This document shows positions 1-5,898 of a DNA stretch of 7,023 bases, piece by piece. How positions within the stretch are numbered: the stretch's first letter is position 1; every line of letters begins with the position of its first letter. The notes beneath the pieces were generated by a model that had not been told where the DNA came from, ran no database searches, and saw only the letters and a program-made list of their open reading frames with translations. The stretch lies in assembly GCA_025355115.1 (NCBI GenBank), contig JANXLO010000201.1:1-7023 (forward strand), in the 5' to 3' direction. The DNA is from Chthonomonadaceae bacterium (GTDB lineage: Bacteria; Armatimonadota; Chthonomonadetes; Chthonomonadales; Chthonomonadaceae). Position numbers and translations under genes: made by a program.

Positions 1-2
1 GG

Positions 3-1277
3 CTTGCGGAGCACGGCACGGCGACAGGGATGGCGGAGCGGCATCGAAACTGGTGCATCGCGCTTGCGGAGGAAGGGGAGATCCACCTGCGGTACCAGGG
101 GCAGCGTGAGTGGCTGGAGCGGCTGGAAGCCGAGCAGGAGAATCTGCGCAGCGCATTGAGTCTGCCTGGAGGAGGCTTTGAGCGTCTCCGGTTGGCGGCG
201 GCGATGGGAGGCTTCTGGTATATCCGCGGTTATCTTCGCGAGGGACGCGAGTGGCTGCGAATCGCGTTGGCAGAGAGCCCGACGGCACCGCCCGCGCTTC
301 GCGCCAAAGCGCTGAAATCCGCCGGGAATCTCTGCTGGGCGCTGGGAGACTTCGTCGAAGCACGCAGTTTGCAGAAGCAGAATATGGCTCTGCATGAGGC
401 GGAGGGGAACAGCCTCGGCATCGCTCACGCCCTGCATAGCCTGGGTCTTATCTCCTATCACGAAGGCGACTCCGCGACAGCCAGCGTGCTCTACAAGGTC
501 AGCATCGCGCGGATGCGCGAACTGAAGGACGATCATGTGCTCGGCATCATGCTGACCAATCTGGCTCTCGCGCAGAAGGATCAAGGGGAGGGCACGGAGG
601 CATTGGAGGCGCTGGCAGAGGCGGAAACTCTGCTGCGTCAGGAAAACAATCTGCGCGGGCTGGCCGGCAATCTGCACTCGCAGGCGCTCATCGCCAATAG
701 ACAGGGCGAGTACCCTGCCGCGAAAGTCTTTCTGGCCGAATCTCTTGCCCTTTACACGGAGATACAGGACAGGAGCGGCATGGCAGTAGCGCGGCATACC
801 CTGGGTGAAGTGGCCTTCTACGAGGAGGACTACGTCGCGGCGCAGGAGTGCTACAGCGAGGCTCTTCTGGTTTTTGAAGAGCTGGGGGCGAAGCGCTACA
901 TCGCTGGCACGTTCAGCAATCTGGGTGAACTGATGCGCGCGAAGGGCGAGTTCGCGGCCTCCAGGGACTACTATCGACGCAGCCTGGAAATGGAGGCTGA
1001 GGCACGCAATCAGAGCGGAATCCTCGCCTCCCTGCTGGGCATCGCGGAGCTTGATCAAGCGGAGGGGCATCCCCTGCGCGCCGCCAGCCTTCACGGGACA
1101 ATCTCCGCGCAGAACAAGCGTCTGGGAACGCCTCTAGCACCGAGCGTGCAGGCTGGTCAAGAGGCTCGCCTGCTTCTCCTCCGACAGGTACTTGGCGAAA
1201 TTGAGTTCACGAAAGCCTGGCAGAAGGGCACATCCTTCTCGCTGGAACAGGCAATCGCCTTCGCCGCTATGCTATAA
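3..1277 (+). CDS. TPR-repeat C-terminal part of a COG3903/LuxR-AfsR-like regulatory ATPase (5' partial)
   Basis: The frame is open to the left edge. The residues before the first in-window ATG (position 30; numbering below starts there) continue naturally into the linker that normally follows the ATPase module of predicted-ATPase regulators (motifs RLEAEQENLRSAL at 31-43 and WLRIAL at 75-80). The gene therefore very probably starts upstream, and ATG 30 is not its start. Residues about 90-365 form some seven helical repeats with a period near 40 residues, each with a TPR-like A..LG.....G....A core, for example HSLGLISYHEGD, SNLGELMRAKGE and LLGIAELDQAEG. The end (VLGEIEFTKAWQKGTSFSLEQAIAFA) has the form seen at the natural C-terminus of these proteins, so the 3' end looks complete. 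No LuxR-type HTH follows the repeats, so any DNA-binding domain would be N-terminal and outside the window. Such proteins are cytoplasmic signal-responsive regulators; the signal and targets are unknown. Confidence is high for TPR and moderate for the regulator family. Confidence 0.8.
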   Translation, partial: LAEHGTATGMAERHRNWCIALAEEGEIHLRYQGQREWLERLEAEQENLRSALSLPGGGFERLRLAAAMGGFWYIRGYLREGREWLRIALAESPTAPPALRAKALKSAGNLCWALGDFVEARSLQKQNMALHEAEGNSLGIAHALHSLGLISYHEGDSATASVLYKVSIARMRELKDDHVLGIMLTNLALAQKDQGEGTEALEALAEAETLLRQENNLRGLAGNLHSQALIANRQGEYPAAKVFLAESLALYTEIQDRSGMAVARHTLGEVAFYEEDYVAAQECYSEALLVFEELGAKRYIAGTFSNLGELMRAKGEFAASRDYYRRSLEMEAEARNQSGILASLLGIAELDQAEGHPLRAASLHGTISAQNKRLGTPLAPSVQAGQEARLLLLRQVLGEIEFTKAWQKGTSFSLEQAIAFAAML

Positions 1278-1278
1278 T
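1270..1278 (+). promoter_or_regulatory. Extended -10 promoter element (TGCTATAAT)
   Basis: TGCTATAAT is a perfect match to the bacterial extended -10 consensus (TGnTATAAT), unusual in such GC-rich DNA. The TAA inside it is also the stop codon of the TPR gene. No good -35 hexamer is visible at 16-18 bp upstream (the 17-bp position reads GGCAAT), but extended -10 promoters can do without one. Transcription would start near 1285, giving a leader of about 38 bases before the flavoprotein ATG. The call is inferred from sequence only. Confidence 0.55.
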
Positions 1279-1281
1279 AGG

Positions 1282-1304
1282 CCGTTCTTTCCGACATTGA
1301 ACGG
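1282..1304 (+). promoter_or_regulatory. Short dyad (CCGTTC/GAACGG) at the predicted transcription start
   Basis: CCGTTC (1282-1287) and GAACGG (1299-1304) are perfect inverted 6-mers separated by 11 bases. They lie just after the extended -10 element and overlap the predicted start site. This could be a repressor operator or a small leader hairpin. A 6-bp dyad can also occur by chance, so confidence is low. Confidence 0.25.
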
Positions 1305-1322
1305 AGCGAGCGCGGGAGATTT

Positions 1323-2555
1323 ATGGCACATTACGATGCGGTCGTGATCGGAGCGGGGCCTGCCGGGGGCGAGGCGGCGTTCGTGCTGGCGCGAGGAGGG
1401 GCGAAAGTCGCCCTGCTGGAGAAGATGCCGTTGCCGCGCCATAAGACGTGCGGAGGCGGGATGCCCATGATGGTATCGAAGGTGCTCGCTATGGAGGAGT
1501 TGCGCGACCTCGCCCCGGACGCTTTCGTTGAGGCAGATGCGAAATTCATGCGCCACACCTGGAAGTTTGGCGACCCCTGCCTGGCCCCGATGAACCCTGA
1601 GCCGGGTGATGGCTGCGAGCGCTCGCTCTGGATGGTGCGCCGCTCGGTCTTCGACAACGCCCTGGCCCAGAGAGCGGCCTGCGCCGGAGCCGAGTTGAGG
1701 GACGGCCTGGGAGTTCGCGCGCTGGAAATCGAGCGCGATGGCCCGGTCAAGATCACGGCGGAAGGGCCGAGCGGAGTGTGGACGGCCACTGCGGATGCGG
1801 TCATCGGCGCGGATGGCGCCAACGGCATCACCGCACGCGCCGTCGGCCTGCGGAAGGAGAGAAGCCTGGCAATCGCGATGGAGGCGGAGGTGCCGCACCG
1901 GTGGGGCGAAGGCCATGCCGACCTGCGTCCCGAAGTCTGTCATCTCGAATACGGCGCGGTCGAGCGCGGGTACGCCTGGGTCTTTCCGAAAGGCGATCAT
2001 CTCAACGTCGGTGCAGGCGTATTCCGCCCTCGACGCGCCGGAGAGCGCGGCGATACCGCCGTGCGTGAGCTGCTCCAGCGGGCCATCGTGGACTATCTCA
2101 CACTGCTCGGCGTTCCGAAGCGCGTCGAGGAACTGGTCTTTCACGCCCATCCCTTGCCCCTGTGGAATGGAATGGACAAGATCCAGTCCGGTCGCGTCCT
2201 TCTGGCAGGGGATGCGGCTGGCCTCATAAATCCTTTTTTTGGCGACGGAATTCTGCACGCTCTGAAAAGCGGACAGATCGCCGCTCAATGCGTGCTCTCG
2301 GGAGAGACCAGCGGATACACGGAGGCCATCGCCGCCGAGTTTCGCTCGAATTTCGATGCCGCCCTGCGGATGGCGGCATTCTTCTACCGCTGGCCCGGCT
2401 TCTGCTATAGGCACGGGATCAAACGTCCGGGCGCGACGCGCATCGCAATGCGCCTTTTCTGCGGGGAGACGCCGTTCAACGACATCTCCCGACGGATGAT
2501 GCGCCTCGTTCGGGAGGCCGCAAAATCAGAACCAATCGAAGCCAAGATACTCTAA
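1323..2555 (+). CDS. FAD-dependent oxidoreductase, geranylgeranyl reductase family
   Basis: A 410-residue flavoprotein of the GGR superfamily, which reduces isoprenoid chain double bonds using FAD and an external electron donor; the substrate here is unknown. The N-terminal FAD-binding Rossmann motif is GAGPAGG (10-16), with the acidic ribose-binding E33 at the end of strand 2. The family signature RHKTCGGG is at 39-46. The DAVIGADGANG strand is at 158-168, the conserved GYAWVFPKGDHLNVGAG segment at 216-232, and the second FAD motif LLAGDAAGLINPFFGDGI at 293-310. The usual GEGI of that motif reads GDGI here, a mild variation. Length is typical of the family. ATG 1323 is preceded by GGGAG four bases upstream and starts directly at the Rossmann strand, so the start is well supported. 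There is no signal peptide or obvious transmembrane segment; these enzymes work at the membrane surface on lipid substrates. It could instead act on another polyprenyl compound or in halogenase-like chemistry; only the family is secure. The gene leads the likely two-gene unit with the dismutase. Confidence 0.88.
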   Translation: MAHYDAVVIGAGPAGGEAAFVLARGGAKVALLEKMPLPRHKTCGGGMPMMVSKVLAMEELRDLAPDAFVEADAKFMRHTWKFGDPCLAPMNPEPGDGCERSLWMVRRSVFDNALAQRAACAGAELRDGLGVRALEIERDGPVKITAEGPSGVWTATADAVIGADGANGITARAVGLRKERSLAIAMEAEVPHRWGEGHADLRPEVCHLEYGAVERGYAWVFPKGDHLNVGAGVFRPRRAGERGDTAVRELLQRAIVDYLTLLGVPKRVEELVFHAHPLPLWNGMDKIQSGRVLLAGDAAGLINPFFGDGILHALKSGQIAAQCVLSGETSGYTEAIAAEFRSNFDAALRMAAFFYRWPGFCYRHGIKRPGATRIAMRLFCGETPFNDISRRMMRLVREAAKSEPIEAKIL

Positions 2556-2560
2556 AGGAG
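2554..2560 (+). promoter_or_regulatory. Strong Shine-Dalgarno AAAGGAG overlapping the upstream stop codon
   Basis: AAAGGAG starts within the TAA stop of the flavoprotein gene and lies 7 bases before the dismutase ATG at 2568. This near-ideal site fixes the dismutase start. Ribosomes terminating on the first gene would sit on it, which argues for co-transcription and translational coupling. Confidence 0.75.
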
Positions 2561-2567
2561 AACTCTC

Positions 2568-3323
2568 ATGTCCGTCGATCCGAATGCCTTCAATCGCCGC
2601 AATTTTCTCGCTCTGGGCGCAGTTGCCGGAGCGGGTGTGCTCGCCGCCACTTCGCTGACTAGCGTCGAGGCCGCTGAGGCGGTGCGGGGCGCTGCTCCCA
2701 CTCCAATCAAGCCAATCCCTCTTCCCGCCAAAGTATACGGCACGGAAGCGGCGGGAATCAGCCGCAAGACTCACGATGAGCACTATAAGCTGTATGTCGG
2801 CTATGTCAACAAGGTAAATGAGATCCGTGCAAAGCTCGCCGCGCTCGGCGTTCCCGATCCCACCAAAGCCAACGCAACCTTCAGCGAGCTGCGCGAGCTT
2901 AAAGTCGAGTACAGCTTCGCCCTGGGCGGCGTGAAGAACCACGAGCTCTACTTCGGGCACCTCGGCGGCAAAGGCGGCGCGCCTGACGGAGCGATCGGGG
3001 AGGCCATCACCGGCACGTTCGGATCCTACGACAGCTGGAAAGCCGACCTGAAGGCGACCGGCATCGCCGCCCGAGGCTGGGTGTGGCTGGCCTACGACTA
3101 TACCGATGGCAGCCTTTTCAACTATATTGGCGACTCACAGAACACCTACCCTGTCTGGAACTCCGCGCCCCTTCTCGGCCTCGACGTCTACGAGCACGCC
3201 TACTTCATAGACTTTGGGACAGCGCGAGCGAAGTACATCGACGCCTTCCTGAGCGTCATCGACTGGGAAGCCGTGAACCGCAGCCTCGCCAACGCGCAGA
3301 CGATGATGAAGGCTGGCAAGTAG
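2568..3323 (+). CDS. Tat-exported Fe/Mn-family superoxide dismutase
   Basis: A 251-residue protein that should convert superoxide to peroxide and oxygen outside the cytoplasmic membrane. The N-terminus carries a twin-arginine signal: NRRNFLALGA (9-18), a hydrophobic stretch to about 30, and likely cleavage near VEA (35) or AEA (38). The mature part is a full Fe/Mn SOD (COG0605 type). Candidate metal ligands are H72 (in THDEHYK), H125 (in GGVKNHELYF), and D206 and H210 (in GLDVYEHAY); the gateway tyrosine is Y79 in GYVN. The outer-sphere pattern, Gly at 121 four residues before the His ligand and Gln at 191, resembles Mn-type rather than Fe-type enzymes, but the metal cannot be settled by reading. 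The usual HH pair before the gateway Tyr is replaced by L75-Y76, with one residue fewer between the first ligand and Y79 than in E. coli MnSOD, so the assignment of H72 over H69 is inferred. The GGH of classical enzymes is GGV. It follows the flavoprotein with an SD overlapping that gene's stop. Confidence 0.92.
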   Translation: MSVDPNAFNRRNFLALGAVAGAGVLAATSLTSVEAAEAVRGAAPTPIKPIPLPAKVYGTEAAGISRKTHDEHYKLYVGYVNKVNEIRAKLAALGVPDPTKANATFSELRELKVEYSFALGGVKNHELYFGHLGGKGGAPDGAIGEAITGTFGSYDSWKADLKATGIAARGWVWLAYDYTDGSLFNYIGDSQNTYPVWNSAPLLGLDVYEHAYFIDFGTARAKYIDAFLSVIDWEAVNRSLANAQTMMKAGK

Positions 3324-3357
3324 GGCTGCGACCGGCGCGGCGAGCAACGCCAACTGG

Positions 3358-3391
3358 GATGGAGTGGAAACATCGATGTTTCCACTCCATC
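3358..3391. promoter_or_regulatory. Perfect 34-bp palindrome: operator or strong hairpin
   Basis: The left arm GATGGAGTGGAAACATC (3358-3374) is followed directly by its exact reverse complement (3375-3391), with no spacer and no mismatch, centred on ATCGAT. It sits 34 bases after the dismutase stop and 25 bases before the TTG start of the dehydrogenase gene. No T-run follows on the right, nor an A-run on the left that would serve the other strand, so it is not a classical intrinsic terminator. The inner GGAAAC...GTTTCC with a central CG resembles the symmetric operators of LacI-type sugar regulators in general form, but no regulator is assigned. As RNA it would form a long stem with a minimal loop that could separate the two transcription units. 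Confidence 0.7.
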
Positions 3392-3404
3392 AGGGCGAAC
3401 AGGT

Positions 3405-3410
3405 CAGGAG
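3405..3410 (+). promoter_or_regulatory. Shine-Dalgarno CAGGAG that selects a TTG start
   Basis: CAGGAG lies six bases before TTG 3417. The first later candidate in frame is GTG at 3435, which would remove the residues just before the Rossmann motif and has no good ribosome-binding site at the right distance. The site therefore decides for the TTG start. Confidence 0.65.
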
Positions 3411-3416
3411 TGAGGT

Positions 3417-4601
3417 TTGACTACAGGGACGGCTGTGCAGTTCGGAGCGGGGAGCATCGGGCGCGGGTTTCTTGCCCAGCTTTTTCACGAAAGCGGGCTT
3501 GAGGTCGTGTTCGTGGACGTTGCGGATTCGATGGTGAATGCCCTCAACCAGCATCGCGGCTACCCGCTTTCGATCGTAGGGCCAGGCGCTGAGACCGTAC
3601 GAATCGAGAACGTCCGGGCTGTGCATGGGCGGGATAAAGGGCAGGTGGCAGGGGAGATCGCGCGAGCTGAGATCGTCTGCACGGCGGTTGGTGCGAACGC
3701 TCTGCCATTCGTCGCCCCCGCCATCGCGGCAGGCCTGCTGGCTCGTCACGAGAGTCACGGCCCCCCGGTCAACATCCTGCTGTGCGAGAATCTGCACGAT
3801 GCGGCCAGCCGTCTCAGGCAGGCGGTCGCCGAGCACCTACCCGAGGCAACCCGCGACGAGGTGCTGGCGAAGACCGGATTCGTGCAGGCTGTCGTGAGCC
3901 GAATGGTTCCCGTACCGACGGCAGGGGAGAGCGCCGCAGACCCGCTGGCAGTCCGCGCTGAGGCGTACAAGCATCTCCCTGTCGACGCCTCGGCCGTCGT
4001 CGGTTCCATGCCGCCGATTTCGGGAGTGGAACCAGTCGCCGATTTCGAGGCCTATGTTGAGCGCAAGCTCTACACGCACAACTGCGCTCACGCCATTCTG
4101 GGCTATTTGGGCCACGCGGCGGGCTATGTCTACGGGTTCGAGGCGCTTCGTGATGTACGGATCGCTCCGTTGCTGAAGGCGGTACTGGCGGAGTCCTCCG
4201 CAGCCCTCGTCGCGCGGCACGGCTTTCCGCCGCACGAGCAGGCGGAGCATGTCGCCGACCTGTTGATACGCTTCTCGAATGAGCATCTCGGAGACACCTG
4301 CATCCGGCTGGCGCGGGACCCAATACGCAAGCTTGCCGCGGACGACCGGCTCGTCGGAGCGGCCCGGCTTTGCGAGAGGGAGGGCATCACGCCGCGAGCA
4401 CTCTCATGGGGCATCGCCGCCGCCCTGCGCTACGACGAGCCGGACGATCCCTCTGCGCCTGAACTGCAGCGGATGCTTCGCGAGATGGGACGGGAGATAA
4501 CGCTGCGAAGAGTCTGCGGGATAGCGCCGAATGAGCCGCTAGCGGCTCTCGTCGATGAGGCGATGGATGCGGCGACGGCAGGAGCCAAAAATGCAGAGTG
4601 A
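3417..4601 (+). CDS. mtlD: Mannitol-1-phosphate 5-dehydrogenase family protein (polyol-phosphate dehydrogenase)
   Basis: A 394-residue member of the long-chain polyol dehydrogenase family, close to E. coli MtlD in length and motif order. MtlD oxidises mannitol-1-phosphate to fructose-6-phosphate with NAD+, in the cytoplasm. Seen here: the N-terminal NAD-binding strand QFGAGSIGRGF (8-18), with acidic D34 ending strand 2; TAVGANAL (89-96); PAIAAGLL (101-108); the family segment NILLCENL (119-126); TGFVQAVVSRMVP (153-165); and the catalytic K-x4-N-x2-H pattern in ERKLYTHNCAHAILGYLG, giving K217, N222 and H225. A helical C-terminal domain follows. Translation starts at TTG with a good SD. The frame overlaps the next gene by 11 bases. 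Substrate identity is not proven: no mannitol PTS gene is in view, and the neighbouring SIS and acetyltransferase genes leave open another hexitol- or amino-hexitol-phosphate. The symbol denotes the closest known family member. Confidence 0.85.
   Translation: MTTGTAVQFGAGSIGRGFLAQLFHESGLEVVFVDVADSMVNALNQHRGYPLSIVGPGAETVRIENVRAVHGRDKGQVAGEIARAEIVCTAVGANALPFVAPAIAAGLLARHESHGPPVNILLCENLHDAASRLRQAVAEHLPEATRDEVLAKTGFVQAVVSRMVPVPTAGESAADPLAVRAEAYKHLPVDASAVVGSMPPISGVEPVADFEAYVERKLYTHNCAHAILGYLGHAAGYVYGFEALRDVRIAPLLKAVLAESSAALVARHGFPPHEQAEHVADLLIRFSNEHLGDTCIRLARDPIRKLAADDRLVGAARLCEREGITPRALSWGIAAALRYDEPDDPSAPELQRMLREMGREITLRRVCGIAPNEPLAALVDEAMDAATAGAKNAE
4580..4584 (+). promoter_or_regulatory. Shine-Dalgarno AGGAG inside the end of the dehydrogenase gene
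   Basis: AGGAG lies six bases before ATG 4591 and inside the last codons of the upstream gene. It favours ATG 4591 over the in-frame ATG at 4555, whose extra 12 residues (MRRWMRRRQEPK) have no family counterpart. The arrangement implies translational coupling. Confidence 0.65.
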
Positions 4602-5874
4602 GCAGGGCGGCCTGGAGCCGGTCCAGCATAGGGGCGCCGTCATCCGCTCGATCCGTCCGGAGGAGCGCGATGCCTGCGTCGATCTCTGGTGCAACGTCTG
4701 GCCCGGTGAGGGCAATCCAGCCTATTTCCGCCGCTATTTTCACAGTGATGTGGATTGGCTGCCCTACTACACGCAAGTCGCGGTGCTGGAGGACAAGATC
4801 ATCAGTGCGGTACATATCTGCCGCCGGGTCGTGGCGTGCGGGGATTTTCAGCTGACGATGGGCGGCATCGCGAACGTAGCGACCCTTGCCGAGTTTCGCG
4901 GCGACGGTTTCAACTCCGCCTGCCTTTGTCGTGCCATCGCAGTGATGGAAGCCGATGCCATGGACTTCTCGTTGCTGTTCACCGGCATCAATCCTTACTA
5001 TGAGCGGCACGGCTACGCGGAGTGGCCGCGAGAGCGCCTGCGCGGCAGCATTCGCTCGGACTTCACGCCTCGGCCAACCACGCACCAGGTCCGGGCCGCG
5101 ACCGACGCGGATATCGCGGCCATTCGCCACCTCTACACTGGGTATAACAGGGTCCGTCCCATAGCGGTTCAGCGCACAGAGGCCTACTGGCGGGACTGGA
5201 TCGGAAGGAAGCCCAGCCAGATGTCCGAGCCCCCTCTGCTGGCTCTGGATGCGGACGGTGAGGCGGTCGGATACATTTTTTATCAGGTCAATTTCTACAC
5301 CGGGCATCAGATCAGCGAGGACTATGCGTACGTGACCGAGATCGGCATCGCGCCGTGTGCCGATCTGCAGGCCGTCGCCACCGCCCTGCTCGATGCGGTG
5401 GCGCTACGGGCCCTCTCCACCGGCAAGCGGCAACTGCATCTCAGCCTGGGCGTCGAAGCGGAGGGCAGCGGGCGAGAGGATCCAATATGCCTCGCGCTGG
5501 AGGGTCTGCTTCAGACATGTCAGTCCAACGTCAATACCTCCGGGATGGCTCGCCTGCTGCACCGAGACAGCCTGCTGCGGAGCTTCGCGATGGAGATGAA
5601 CGAACGGTGGACGAACGCCGGGCGGCCCGGCGGAAAGCTCACCTTCCACACGCCGTATGGCCTCACCTGCCTGGATGCCGACGGGCCGTTTCTGCGCGTT
5701 AATCCAACGGAAGAGACCTATGGCAGGGATGCCCTGCCGCAGTCGGCCCTCTTCGGCCTGCTGTTCGGCTCGCTGCCGCCCGAGCGCGCCACTGAGGATA
5801 CGGCTCTGCATCCCCTGCTGACGGCCCTGTTCCCGACACAGGGCACCGTCTACTGGGGCGCGGACGGCTTTTGA
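4591..5874 (+). CDS. Eis-like GNAT N-acetyltransferase
   Basis: A 427-residue protein from ATG 4591, with the length and layout of the Eis (enhanced intracellular survival) acetyltransferases: a first GNAT domain (about 16-150), a second GNAT-like domain (about 165-300) and a C-terminal SCP2-like domain (about 305-427). Known members move acetyl groups from acetyl-CoA to amines such as lysines or aminoglycosides, in the cytoplasm. The acetyl-CoA motif region is GGIANVATLAEFRGDGFNSA (91-110) with the R-G-x-G pattern, followed by LFTGINPYYERHGYAEW (129-145). Aligning YYERHGY with the IYGRFGY I recall from M. tuberculosis Eis puts Y137 at the catalytic tyrosine (Y126 there). The protein ends in Phe (GADGF), as Eis does; in Eis the C-terminal Phe carboxylate is the proposed base. 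The family is secure. The substrate is unknown; location between two sugar-phosphate enzymes suggests an amino sugar or related amine, by inference. It overlaps the upstream gene by 11 bases and is followed after 24 bases by the SIS gene. Confidence 0.85.
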   Translation: MQSEQGGLEPVQHRGAVIRSIRPEERDACVDLWCNVWPGEGNPAYFRRYFHSDVDWLPYYTQVAVLEDKIISAVHICRRVVACGDFQLTMGGIANVATLAEFRGDGFNSACLCRAIAVMEADAMDFSLLFTGINPYYERHGYAEWPRERLRGSIRSDFTPRPTTHQVRAATDADIAAIRHLYTGYNRVRPIAVQRTEAYWRDWIGRKPSQMSEPPLLALDADGEAVGYIFYQVNFYTGHQISEDYAYVTEIGIAPCADLQAVATALLDAVALRALSTGKRQLHLSLGVEAEGSGREDPICLALEGLLQTCQSNVNTSGMARLLHRDSLLRSFAMEMNERWTNAGRPGGKLTFHTPYGLTCLDADGPFLRVNPTEETYGRDALPQSALFGLLFGSLPPERATEDTALHPLLTALFPTQGTVYWGADGF

Positions 5875-5898
5875 ATCGATGAGAGGGCAACCACAACG

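Noticed and set aside
30..32. ATG 30 as the true start of the TPR gene
   Set aside because: The frame is open to the window edge and the protein starts in the middle of a region that normally follows an ATPase domain, so the gene is cut by the window.
1272..2414. A 380-codon open frame on the minus strand
   Set aside because: It lies opposite the flavoprotein, whose FAD motifs are unmistakable. The reverse translation shows no recognisable domain.
3358..3391. Classical Rho-independent terminator
   Set aside because: The stem is perfect but there is no T-run after it on either strand, so it is listed as an operator or hairpin.
4555..4590. An upstream ATG as the start of the acetyltransferase
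   Set aside because: It would add an Arg-rich 12-residue leader with no family counterpart and increase overlap with the dehydrogenase. ATG 4591 has an AGGAG at ideal distance.
4387..5307. A 306-codon open frame on the minus strand
   Set aside because: It crosses the junction of two motif-supported + strand genes and shows no family signature, so it is a shadow frame.
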